Below are positions 35,412 to 43,534 of a DNA stretch of 64,000 nt, in pieces; the first letter of the stretch is position 1; every line of letters starts with the position of its first letter. The notes under the pieces are model-generated. The model did not search any database. It had not been told where the DNA came from and saw nothing but the letters and a program-made list of their open reading frames with translations. The translations under genes and the position numbers were made by a program. Source of the DNA: Variovorax davisae (lineage in GTDB: Bacteria > Pseudomonadota > Gammaproteobacteria > Burkholderiales > Burkholderiaceae_C); the NCBI RefSeq assembly GCF_030316845.1, contig NZ_JASZYS010000003.1, forward strand, positions 310,001 through 374,000, given 5' to 3'.

Positions 35412-36515
35412 ATGAAGCTGACGCACCTTTACCACGTGGGCCGAAAGGCAGTGATGGCTTGGGTCGACGACTACGCGCCGAGCATGGGGGCCGCGATCTC
35501 GTACTACACAATCTTTTCCCTCGCCCCTCTGCTCATTATCGTGATCGCCATCGCGGGGGCAGTCTTCGGACGCGAGGTTGTTCAAGACCAGCTCCTGAGC
35601 CAAATCGGAGGACTCGTCGGCCAGGACGGCGCCTCTGCCGTCCAGGCCATGCTGGAGGCCGCGAGTGACACAGACAAGGGATTGGTGGCAGGCATCATCA
35701 GCGCGGTCGTGCTGCTGGTGGGAGCGACCTCCGTCTTCGGCGAATTGCAGAGCGCTCTTGACCGCATCTGGCACGTACCCGAAAAAGAGAAGCCATCCGG
35801 CGTCTGGGCGTTGCTGAAATCGCGAGTGCTTTCTTTCGGTCTGATCCTTGGCCTTGCCTTCCTGTTGATGGTGTCCCTGCTGGTCAGCACGGGCCTTGCC
35901 GCATTCGACGGCTGGTTTGGTGGCCTCCTGCCGGGCTGGGAAGTCTTGCTGCAGGGGGTCACCCTGTTGATCTCGTTCGCCATCATGACGCTCCTCTTTG
36001 CCATGATCTTCAAACTCATGCCTACGGCGGCAATCGCCTGGCGGGATGTCTGGATCGGCGCCGCGGTGACGGCGCTGCTTTTCGAGTTGGGGAAGTTGCT
36101 GATCGGCCTTTACCTAGGCAAAAGCGGCGTGACCGAAGCCTTCGCCGCGGCAGGCTCCCTGGTTGTGTTGGTGGCGTGGGTGTATTACGCCGCTCAGATT
36201 TTTCTGCTCGGTGCCGAGTTCACCAAGGTCTACGCCGACGAGCATGGATCGCTGGCCGGTCAGAGGACCGACCTCCCCCTCTCAGCAGACCCGACGCCCG
36301 GTCAGAGCGATCCTTCGCCAAGCGTTGTCGCGGCGGACGTGCCCGACTACGCGGGGCTCGCCCGAACCGCGCAGGCACAGCATGAGGTTGACCGGCGCGT
36401 GGAAATGGCCAGCAAGCGAGTGGTGCGCCAAGTGATGCTACTGGCTGCACTCTCGCTGACAGAGGGACTCGTTCGCCGGAAAGTGAAACAGATGCGCAAG
36501 CGAGCGAAGGCCTGA
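35412..36515 (+). CDS. YihY/BrkB-family membrane protein (UPF0761)
   Basis: A 367-aa inner-membrane protein with six spans. Family marks: MGAAISYYTIFSLAPLLIIV near residue 30, LLVGATSVFGELQSALDRIW, VIFKLMPTAAIAWRDVWIGA-type segment, and GSLVVLVAWVYYAAQIFLLG followed by GAEFTKVYADEHGS. The cytoplasmic tail from about residue 290 is basic (VRRKVKQMRKRAKA). Members are wrongly called ribonuclease BN in older annotations. A dead copy of its 3' end lies at 2406-2668. Confidence 0.92.
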   Translation: MKLTHLYHVGRKAVMAWVDDYAPSMGAAISYYTIFSLAPLLIIVIAIAGAVFGREVVQDQLLSQIGGLVGQDGASAVQAMLEAASDTDKGLVAGIISAVVLLVGATSVFGELQSALDRIWHVPEKEKPSGVWALLKSRVLSFGLILGLAFLLMVSLLVSTGLAAFDGWFGGLLPGWEVLLQGVTLLISFAIMTLLFAMIFKLMPTAAIAWRDVWIGAAVTALLFELGKLLIGLYLGKSGVTEAFAAAGSLVVLVAWVYYAAQIFLLGAEFTKVYADEHGSLAGQRTDLPLSADPTPGQSDPSPSVVAADVPDYAGLARTAQAQHEVDRRVEMASKRVVRQVMLLAALSLTEGLVRRKVKQMRKRAKA

Positions 36516-36584
36516 GAGCAGTTCGAAAGCATTCGAGAGGTGATTGAAGGACCTCGGACCCGTGCGTGGGTCTTCCTGCGCGAG

Positions 36585-37382
36585 TCACTTGCCGGAGCCG
36601 GCCGGCGGCGGCGCCGCGCCCACCGCTGGACGTTGGAGCTCGTGGTGCTCTATGCCCGTCGGATCCGCGAGTTGGACGGCTTTGCCGGCCTGCCAGGCGT
36701 CCGCGCCTTCGGCGACTGGGAGCGCGGCGATCGCGTCTCTGCTCTTTCGTTTGTCCTCGCTTCGAATGTCAAAGCGTTTGTCTCGCGCGGCGACCAAGTC
36801 GGTGCTCGCCTGTCCGTCGGCGGTAAAGCCCATCATCAGTTGCGGCACGCCGATCGGCAATTCTTTCTGCCGGTCGGTGTGCCAGGTATGCCAGGTCTTA
36901 CCGTAGGTGCCGACCAGCTTCTGCATCAACGCATGCTCGGCCGCCTGGGGAATGCCGGGCGCAATGAGTTGGCCCGACTTAACTTCGTGCACATGGCTGT
37001 GCCACAGACTTTTCTCGGCGGTCGGCAGTTCCCGGAACATCCGCTCACTGACGATGTACTCGACGCCCATGAGCTTCGCGTCTTTCATGTTGCCATCGTA
37101 GATCACGCACTGGATCAACTCCTCGTTGAGGATCGCGCAGTAGTGGTGCGCCTCCATCTGGGCCTGCGGCTGCCCGCTGTAGAAGTGGAAGCCGTCGAGG
37201 TAGGCATTCAGCGCCTCGATGGGGGGCTTGTTTTGCATGAGCGCGGCACCGCTCTCTAGGGCTCGTGTGGCCGCCTTCTCCTTCGCCCCCGGAGACTCGA
37301 CATTGGAGGGCGTGTTGCCGCCTCCGCAGCCCCCCGCGCAAACCGCCGCAATGACGGCGGCAGCCCATGCGTCGCGGGTCAC
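36585..37382 (-). CDS. OBAP-family (DUF1264) lipoprotein
   Basis: A 265-aa protein related to plant oil-body-associated proteins. A short signal with a Cys-rich end (AAVCAGGCGGG) suggests lipidation. The domain is highly typical: LDGFHFYSGQPQAQMEAHHY, CAILNEELIQCVIYDGN, LMGVEYIVSERMFRELP, LWHSHVHEVKSGQLIAPG and TWHTWHTDRQKELPIGVPQL, with many conserved His. It starts with GTG at 37382, overlapping the upstream stop by 4 bases (GTGA), so it is translationally coupled. Confidence 0.88.
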   Translation of the reverse strand: MTRDAWAAAVIAAVCAGGCGGGNTPSNVESPGAKEKAATRALESGAALMQNKPPIEALNAYLDGFHFYSGQPQAQMEAHHYCAILNEELIQCVIYDGNMKDAKLMGVEYIVSERMFRELPTAEKSLWHSHVHEVKSGQLIAPGIPQAAEHALMQKLVGTYGKTWHTWHTDRQKELPIGVPQLMMGFTADGQASTDLVAARDKRFDIRSEDKRKSRDAIAALPVAEGADAWQAGKAVQLADPTGIEHHELQRPAVGAAPPPAGSGK

Positions 37383-37618
37383 TTTTCTCGCTCCGCTTCC
37401 TCGGGCCGGGCGCGGTCTTGATAGGGGGAGCTGCCCTGGTTGCTCGACTCGCCTACGCCCGCATCGCCGGGGCGGACGGGCCGCTTGTGGGGAGTGATGG
37501 TGTTGGGCTCTACGTCAGCGACATCGCCCCTTTCGGCATCCGTCTTGGCGAACTGCTTCATGGCGTTTTCCGCCGGTGTGGGCTGACGCTCGGGTGTGGC
37601 GTGGTCAAGGGCTTTCAT
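37379..37618 (-). CDS. Small hydrophilic hypothetical protein
   Basis: A 79-aa protein beginning MKALDHATPERQPTPAENAM, rich in charged residues and Pro and probably disordered. Its stop overlaps the GTG start of the OBAP-family gene. Its ATG overlaps the TGA of the small frame upstream. I chose this start because the longer extension upstream is Arg-rich shadow sequence. Confidence 0.6.
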   Translation of the reverse strand: MKALDHATPERQPTPAENAMKQFAKTDAERGDVADVEPNTITPHKRPVRPGDAGVGESSNQGSSPYQDRARPEEAEREK

Positions 37619-37743
37619 GTTTCTTCCTTGCGTTCGTCGTCCGCCGCGGGTTCGGGATTGCGAGAAGGCGTGAGGTCTGCTGTGAGCCCGAACGAGGCTG
37701 AGTCGTCTTGCCGGGTGGTCTCGACCGTCCTCTTGGCGGGCAT
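37615..37743 (-). CDS. Possible 42-aa hydrophilic protein
   Basis: Reads MPAKRTVETTRQDDSASFGL and continues TADLTPSRNPEPAADDERKE to a stop that overlaps the next ATG (ATGA). The composition is natural, unlike the two alternative frames, and the overlap suggests coupling. The same frame is open further upstream without a start codon, so the gene might be longer with a rare start. No family recognised. Confidence 0.4.
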   Translation of the reverse strand: MPAKRTVETTRQDDSASFGLTADLTPSRNPEPAADDERKEET

Positions 37744-38062
37744 GTGATCCGTGGGCGCCGGTCCGGATTGCGATTCGCCGGCCGCAGTCTTTGCCGTTGA
37801 GAATTTTTCTCCTGCGCCGATGTTTGTCCGCGCCGCCGCTTGTCGTCGGCCGCGTTCCGTCTCCGGTCCCTGTCACGGGTGAGTTGTTCATCGAAGTTCC
37901 TTTCGATCAATGGACCCACACTCCGCCGTGCCCATGTGGCGCAACGTAGGACATTCACGCTTCCGGACAGGGTACGAGTGCACCACGAGTCGAACACATC
38001 GGTATACCTCCCTGTCAGCAGCGCGACGAGTCAATTCATGTCTTAGTCGCTGACCTAGCCAT
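37744..38062. other. Intergenic region, no supported gene
   Basis: Overlapping Arg-rich frames only. It should hold the promoter of the 37.4-37.7 kb operon and the terminator of the ADH gene. Confidence 0.35.
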
Positions 38063-39229
38063 TTACATAGCAGGGGTTAGAACCACCTTGCGGCAATCCT
38101 CCAGCTTCTGGTCGAACAGCTTGTACCCCTGTGCTGCTTCAGACAGCGGCAGTCGATGGCTCACAATCACCTCGGGGGAAAGGCGACCTTCCCCGATATG
38201 GTTCAACAGCTCCGGCAGGAAACGCTGGACATGGGTCTGACCCGTCTTGATGGTGATGCCCTTCTCGAAAATATCGCCGAACAGGAAGCCGTGAAGGAAT
38301 CCGGTGTACACGCCCGGCACACTGACGATGCCGCCGCGCCGCACGGCAGCGATGCATTGCCGAAGCGCCTTTCCGCTGCTCGTCTCAAGTTTGAGTTTCG
38401 TGAGTGCCGTTTCAATCGCGCTACCCTTGGCTTCGAAGCCAACCGCATCAATCACCGCATCGACCCCTCGCCGATGGGTCGCCTCAATGATGATCTCGGC
38501 TGCATCTACGTCGTCGAAGTTGATCGGAATCACACCAAACGTTCGCCGGGCAAATTCCAGCCGGTATGGATGGTGATCGACCATGATGATCTCGCTTGCA
38601 CCCAGCATCCGGGCGCACGCGGCAGCCATCAAACCCACCGGACCGGCACCGAAAATTGCCAGCGTGGATCCTTCCTTCACCTCTGCGTTGAGAACCGCCT
38701 GGTAGCCAGTCGGAAGGATGTCGCTCAGAAACAGCACCTTTTCGTCGCTCAACCCATCTGGGATCTTGATAGGGCCCACGTTCGCTTTGGGCACACGAAC
38801 CAGTTCGGCCTGCCCCCCGGGGATTCCCCCATAGGAATGGGAAAAGCCGAAGAGCGCCGCACCGGGGCGGATGCCCTTCGAATTGAGGATGGTGCCTTGG
38901 TCCGGATTGGTGGACTCGCACGCCGCGAACAAACGCGTGCTGCAGAAGTAGCACGTTCCGCAGGCGATGACGAAGGGGACCACCACGCGGTCCCCGACCT
39001 TGAGTTCCGTCACTCCTGTACCTGCATCAACCACTTCGCCCATGAACTCGTGACCGAGGATATCGCCTGAAAGGAGCGTGGGCACCTTCCCTCGGTACAG
39101 GTGAAGATCCGACCCGCAGATCGCAGTGGCGGTCACGCGAAGAATGATGTCGTCAGGCTCCTGCAGGACGGGATCCTTCACCGTATCGACTCGGACATCC
39201 TTGCTGCCGTGATAGACGAGAGCTTTCAT
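38063..39229 (-). CDS. Zinc-dependent alcohol/formaldehyde dehydrogenase (MDR family)
   Basis: A 388-aa cytoplasmic NAD(P)-dependent dehydrogenase. The catalytic zinc ligands are Cys in [13 protein letters not shown] and His-Glu in [12 protein letters not shown]. The Rossmann motif [18 protein letters not shown] is followed by [15 protein letters not shown], an acidic end of beta-2 favouring NAD. The region [16 protein letters not shown] replaces the classic four-Cys lobe. The long form with the [16 protein letters not shown] and [15 protein letters not shown] segments resembles glutathione-independent formaldehyde dehydrogenase relatives. Substrate not determinable. Confidence 0.9.
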   Translation of the reverse strand: MKALVYHGSKDVRVDTVKDPVLQEPDDIILRVTATAICGSDLHLYRGKVPTLLSGDILGHEFMGEVVDAGTGVTELKVGDRVVVPFVIACGTCYFCSTRLFAACESTNPDQGTILNSKGIRPGAALFGFSHSYGGIPGGQAELVRVPKANVGPIKIPDGLSDEKVLFLSDILPTGYQAVLNAEVKEGSTLAIFGAGPVGLMAAACARMLGASEIIMVDHHPYRLEFARRTFGVIPINFDDVDAAEIIIEATHRRGVDAVIDAVGFEAKGSAIETALTKLKLETSSGKALRQCIAAVRRGGIVSVPGVYTGFLHGFLFGDIFEKGITIKTGQTHVQRFLPELLNHIGEGRLSPEVIVSHRLPLSEAAQGYKLFDQKLEDCRKVVLTPAM

Positions 39230-39656
39230 GAACGCAGTCCTATTCAGCCGGCGCCGCTGGGGGCGACGACCTCAAATGCACAGCCCAGCCTCACACATAT
39301 CGCGCGACGGATCTCGCGCGAAGATCAGCGGGTCGGCCCTCTCCTTGTAGGTGATGCGCCCCCGTATTCGGGCAACGGAGGGCGGCCTGACGCGACCAAA
39401 CAACGTTTAGAGAGGGTGTCGCGCTCTCTCACCTACATAAACGGTCAACGAATTCCTGGTGCGACAGCGCGATTGAAGTACAGCAACGCCTCGAGAGGCT
39501 GCTGCTCGACCCGACTTCGCGACCGCAGCCAATGGCGGCCGCCCCCATGAGCGGACCGCGCCCGTTCAATGGGCCGACGTCCCAGCCGCGGCCACCCGCA
39601 GTCGCCCCGAAGGCGCCTCCACTAACCCCGCAGAGTACGATTCGCCCAAACCAGCG
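39230..39656. other. Region upstream of the GIY-YIG remnant
   Basis: No gene is supported. From about 39477 two overlapping frames are protein-like and probably belong to the N-terminal, Pro-rich part of the GIY-YIG protein, with a possible further frame change before 39657. Confidence 0.35.
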
Positions 39657-40302
39657 GTGGATCGGGCGCCTGCATCTGCAGCGGCGCGGCACCGGCCGTT
39701 CTTCGAACCAGAGCCAAACTACGAGCGCAACACCGGCCGCGCTGGCTTTCTCTATGTGGCGCGGAACAACTCCCATCGTGCGGGGGTATACAAGCTCGGC
39801 CAGACCACCCTGAATCCACAGGAGCGCATTGACGCCCTGAACCGGCAGCTTGCCGAAGCCGGTGATCTTGGCGAGTTCCACCTCGTGCACGCGTCAGCTC
39901 TTCGCGACGCCTATGGACAGGAGCAGCAACTTTTCCATGCCCCTCCAGGAGCGACTTATCGCAGAGGGCCGCGAGTACTTCTTTGCCGATGCATTGGTAC
40001 TGCGGAAGGCTGCCGACGCCGTTGTGCTAACGCCGCGCGACGCCGGCGCCGCGATCCAGGCGTTCCGCACATGCAAGGAGTGGCTGAATGCTCCGCCTCG
40101 CCCCACGCCCAAGCGCGTTTATGCCAAAGCGATTGCAGCGGCGCCAAGATTCACCAGTGCCTACTTGAACCTCGGTGCGCTCTTATGCGAGTGTGGCGAT
40201 TGCGATGATGCGGTCCGCCTTTTTCCAGGGCCATCGCTGAACGCCCGCGGGGCGTCCGTCGTCACGACCACCCTTGGCACTGGAGTTGGAACAGGAGGCT
40301 AG
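39657..40302 (+). pseudogene. GIY-YIG (T5orf172-like) protein with TPR-like tail, frameshifted
   Basis: The first frame reads GFLYVARNNSHRAGVYKLGQ and TTLNPQERIDALNRQ, the GIY-YIG/T5orf172 core (Y..YKLGxT). It then leaves frame at about 39941-39944 in a CCCC run. Removing one C gives LFHALQERLIAEGREYFFAD in the second frame, which continues to AADAVVL. After that come AIAAAPRFTSAYLNLGALLC and ECGDCDDAVRLF, one tetratricopeptide repeat, before the stop at 40302. T5orf172 proteins are phage- and plasmid-associated. Confidence 0.7.
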
Positions 40303-40526
40303 GCCGAGCGCTGTATCGCGGCATTCGACCGAGCGAGCGACGTCAGATCAATGTGGGTCTGGGGCGGTTCAGTAGCCTCAGGTTCAGGGGTGGCGTAGAC
40401 GACCGGCGCCACTTGCTTTACAGGCGCTGTGCCTGACAGACGGCTTATCAGGATGACGATCAGCACCGCGATCACGGCGCACCCCGCCAGGAACGTGACG
40501 ACGTCTTCAGCCGTGATGTTCACCAT
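40299..40526 (-). CDS. Small single-span membrane protein
   Basis: A 75-aa protein, MVNITAEDVVTFLAGCAVIA followed by VLIVILISRLSG: one span at about residues 10-32. A Pro/Glu-rich soluble tail follows (YATPEPEATEPPQTHIDLTS). It overlaps the end of the convergent GIY-YIG remnant by 4 bases. No family recognised. The start is uncertain because the ribosome binding site is poor. Confidence 0.45.
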   Translation of the reverse strand: MVNITAEDVVTFLAGCAVIAVLIVILISRLSGTAPVKQVAPVVYATPEPEATEPPQTHIDLTSLARSNAAIQRSA

Positions 40527-40839
40527 CCTCGTATCGACGCAGACAGGGAGCGAGAAGATTGCGCTGCGAACGCCACCAGTTGCTCTGTCTCGTGCCAAGT
40601 CATCTTGCAATCGTACCGCGCGGTCATCGTCGCGGTGCCGTCGAGCGGCAGCGGTCAGATTGACCGGCCTTGAACGTGGACCGGGCGGCCCGGCATCTCG
40701 GTAAGGCTGCCAACGACCTAGCCCGCGTGTCCACCTGCGCGAGGAAGATGCCTTCGCTTGAGGCGGAGGTCTTTTGCAGCGACCTAGTACTTTGTTGCCA
40801 CAATCCGCCCGAAGCCCGCCGCTTCACCGTGGAAAAAGC

Positions 40840-41494
40840 TTCCTTGGTGCGCATATGCGAGCCAGGTCGGACCAACGGTTTGACCAGCCAGCAGAAGATC
40901 GCGATCGCACCCGCGAGACCGACCAGCGCGCCATAGATCTCGCTGCTTCCCCGTCCGACCATGGGCTGCAGCACGGTTGCAACACTGGCCAGGAGGCCCA
41001 TGAAACGGCACAGACGCAAGCCACGACGATAAGGCCGTTGACCATGGGAATCGACATGATCTTTGCCCTGCGGCTGACAAACGTCTTCATCGACGTGATG
41101 GCGCTGGCAGCCGGTTCGCTATAGAAGTGCGTCCCGGCCGCGTTCTCCACGGCATATAAAGCCCCATGGTATTCACCGCTCTTTTGCCGGATGGCCGCGA
41201 TGTAGAAGACCCCGGGGCTCGCCGATGCGGAGTCGCCAGAACGGTGAAGTGCAGCTCGTGGCCTTCGTCGTCTCGAAGCGTTACGCGCGTTCGAGCGACC
41301 GTACCGTCCGCAGTGTGGCCCTCTTTGCGAGCGATGATCTGGCCTGAGACCTTGATGCAGCGAAGCTTGTTGCTTATGACTGGATATTTGACTATTGCTT
41401 GGTTGATGCGTTTGTCGGCTGGAACGTCGGTGGCGTCGAATGCGAGATACATGCAAAGCAAATTAGCAAGGTCGAATGCATTCGCGGAAGGCAC
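40840..41494 (-). pseudogene. Two-span membrane protein broken by two frameshifts
   Basis: Three minus-strand frames join into one protein. The first reads MPSANAFDLANLLCMYLAFD to DDEGHELHFTVLATPHR. The second begins at about 41218 with SPGVFYIAAIRQKSGEYHGA and runs to MVNGLIVVACVCAVS, the first span. The third begins at about 41012 with FMGLLASVATVLQPMVGRGS and contains IYGALVGLAGAIAIFCWLVK, the second span. The second break fits one T lost from a T run. I do not recognise the family. Confidence 0.5.
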
Positions 41495-41543
41495 GTTGGA
41501 TCGCGGCTATCCCACTTTGGGCCGCTCCGCACTTTCGATCGGT

Positions 41544-41613
41544 ACAAACTGGAAGCTGTAAACATGAAAAACAAACTGTGTTGCGTATTTCGGGGAAACA
41601 GCATATAGTTTGT
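41544..41613. promoter_or_regulatory. hipBA-1 promoter and operator repeats
   Basis: A sigma70-like promoter is visible on the plus strand: TTGCGT at 41581-41586, 17-base spacer, TATAGT at 41604-41609. ACAAACT occurs at 41544-41550 and 41571-41577, and its inverse AGTTTGT at 41607-41613 overlaps the -10. The repeats flank the core promoter as expected for HipB autorepression. Confidence 0.5.
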
Positions 41614-41640
41614 AATCTCAAAAAACAGCTCAAACCTTGT

Positions 41641-41913
41641 ATGCCTGACTTCGTCGTTCGCACGCCCGAGCAGTTGCCCGGCCTCCTCCAGGCGTTTCGC
41701 AAGCAGAGCGGCATGACTCAGGCCGAGGCCGCCGTTCGACTGGGGGTGACCCAGCAGACGATGTCCGCACTGGAGCGGAACGCGGAGAAGATCAGCGCTG
41801 CCCGCCTGATGAAACTGCTGAGCATCTTGGGTGTTGAGCTGGTGCTGCGCAAGGACGAGGCACCCGCAGCTCCCCAGTCGGCCAGCGCCGGCGACTCCAC
41901 TCCGATCTGGTAA
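41641..41913 (+). CDS. hipB: HipB-type antitoxin, XRE family
   Basis: A 90-aa DNA-binding protein. The HTH is in QSGMTQAEAAVRLGVTQQTM (about residues 23-42), preceded by the HipB-like leader PDFVVRTPEQLPGLLQAFRK. The C-terminus forms the MKLLSILGVELVLRKDE strand typical of HipB dimers. It would neutralise HipA and repress the operon. The hipA start lies 4 bases after its stop. The upstream sequence is AT-rich with repeats suited to its binding. Confidence 0.9.
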   Translation: MPDFVVRTPEQLPGLLQAFRKQSGMTQAEAAVRLGVTQQTMSALERNAEKISAARLMKLLSILGVELVLRKDEAPAAPQSASAGDSTPIW

Positions 41914-41917
41914 GCCC

Positions 41918-43267
41918 ATGGGTCGCCGTCCTCATACCCAAGCGCTCGGCCTCTGGATGAATGGGGCCCGCGTAGGCACTTGGCGCATCCACCCTCAGAC
42001 AGGCGACGTCCTGGAGTACGACGCGGAGTGGGCCCTTGCAGAGCAGGGCCGCCCTCTGTCCCTGTCCCTTCCCTTCATGCCGGGTGGTGCACCGCATCGC
42101 GGCGAACGAGTTCGAACCTACTTCGAAAATCTGCTGCCCGACAGCGACGACATTCGAGCCAGGATCGCGCGGCGGTATCAGACCAAGTCCACCGAGGCCT
42201 TCCCGCTGCTCGCCGAGATTGGACGCGACTGTGTAGGCGCATTGCAGATTCTCCCGGACGGCGAAGTCCCGGCGGGCGCGGGGCCAGTGCAAGCCTCCCC
42301 TTTGGATGAGAGCATGGTCGCGCAGGTGTTGCGCAACACCGTGTCGCCTGCTCTCCAAAGTCTTGGCGACGATGACGACACGTTCCGGATTTCGATCGCG
42401 GGCGCCCAGGAGAAAACTGCACTCCTGCGTTTCGATGGCAGATGGTGCATGCCCCACGGGGACACGCCCACAACGCACATCTTCAAGCTCCCACTGGGCC
42501 TGGTTGGCGGGATGAAGTACGACATGAGCGGCTCAGTCGAGAACGAGTGGCTCTGTTCCTTGATCCTGAAGGCCTACGGCCTGCCGGTGGCCGCCTGCGA
42601 GCCTCTACAGTTCGAGGACGTAAATGTCCTGTCGGTGGAGCGCTTCGACCGCAGCTGGTGGAAAAGCCCCGCAGGCGACATGCGGCTCATCCGACTTCCT
42701 CAGGAGGATATGTGCCAGGCCAAGGGCGTGTCGCCGTACGCAAAGTACGAAGAGGACGGCGGCCCCGGGATTGACAGCATCATGGAGGTGCTGGATGGGT
42801 CGATGTCCCGCGAAGATGACAAGCGGACCTTTTTCCAGGCGCAAGTGCTCTTCTGGATGCTCTGCGCGACCGATGGGCACGCGAAGAACTTCAGCCTGTT
42901 TCTGCGGTCCGGGGGCCGATACCAGCTCACGCCGCTGTACGACGTGCTGTCGGCCTACCCCATCGTCGGCGATGGACCGGGGAAGTTGTCCCCTTTCAAG
43001 GCCAAGATGGCTATGGCGATCCGCTCCAAGAATGTGCACTGGAAGATGCGCGAAATCCTGCGCCGACACTGGCTGGCTGTCGGTGAGCGGCACGGGGTGA
43101 CGACCCCAGACGGACGCGGCTCGGGTTTGGTGATCGACGACTTGGTGAACCGCACGCCGCAGGTGATTCAGCAGGTGCGAGCGCAGTTGCCGAAGGATTT
43201 TCCGAAGTCCTTGGCCCAGCCCATCCTCAGCGGGCTTCACGAAGCCGCCAGCAAGATCTCGAACTGA
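41918..43267 (+). CDS. hipA: HipA-type serine/threonine kinase toxin
   Basis: A 449-aa kinase toxin. E. coli HipA phosphorylates glutamyl-tRNA synthetase and induces persistence. Visible residues: the P-loop/autophosphorylation Ser159 in FRISIAGAQEKTALLRF, an ATP-site Lys in THIFKLP near 190, Asp319 and Asn324 in ATDGHAKNFSLF, and the metal-binding Asp342 in PLYDVLSAYP. These match HipA Ser150, Asp309, Asn314 and Asp332 in order and spacing, so the kinase appears intact. Substrate in this host is unknown. Confidence 0.93.
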   Translation: MGRRPHTQALGLWMNGARVGTWRIHPQTGDVLEYDAEWALAEQGRPLSLSLPFMPGGAPHRGERVRTYFENLLPDSDDIRARIARRYQTKSTEAFPLLAEIGRDCVGALQILPDGEVPAGAGPVQASPLDESMVAQVLRNTVSPALQSLGDDDDTFRISIAGAQEKTALLRFDGRWCMPHGDTPTTHIFKLPLGLVGGMKYDMSGSVENEWLCSLILKAYGLPVAACEPLQFEDVNVLSVERFDRSWWKSPAGDMRLIRLPQEDMCQAKGVSPYAKYEEDGGPGIDSIMEVLDGSMSREDDKRTFFQAQVLFWMLCATDGHAKNFSLFLRSGGRYQLTPLYDVLSAYPIVGDGPGKLSPFKAKMAMAIRSKNVHWKMREILRRHWLAVGERHGVTTPDGRGSGLVIDDLVNRTPQVIQQVRAQLPKDFPKSLAQPILSGLHEAASKISN

Positions 43268-43270
43268 CGG

Positions 43271-43534
43271 TCACCTCTTCGGTCGGGGCCCGATCGCTTT
43301 CGGTTGATCGCCGCCAAGTGCTTGGGCTTCCAACGGCAGGCTGGCGCGGGCGATGCGCAATGGCTCTGGCTCGCCCGTGATCGTGACTACCACCCGGGTC
43401 AAGCCGCCGTTCGTGGTTGCGAAAACCGCCGTCCCTTCGACGCCCGGCGTGCGCACGGCGCGCAGGATCCGAGCGTCGTTGACCTCGAAGTCTTCCGGCC
43501 CGTAGACGAACGGGATGGTTTCGGTGGCGCTCAT
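43271..43534 (-). CDS. Hypothetical protein convergent with hipA
   Basis: An 87-aa protein (MSATETIPFVYGPEDFEVND). It contains beta-rich EGTAVFATTNGGLTRVVVTI and a polar tail. The stop lies 3 bases after hipA's. Composition is protein-like, but I recognise no family; it might be a fragment of a larger gene. Confidence 0.45.
   Translation of the reverse strand: MSATETIPFVYGPEDFEVNDARILRAVRTPGVEGTAVFATTNGGLTRVVVTITGEPEPLRIARASLPLEAQALGGDQPKAIGPRPKR

Noticed and set aside
35412..36515. Ribonuclease BN
   Set aside because: Old annotation for YihY/BrkB proteins; the sequence is a six-span membrane protein.
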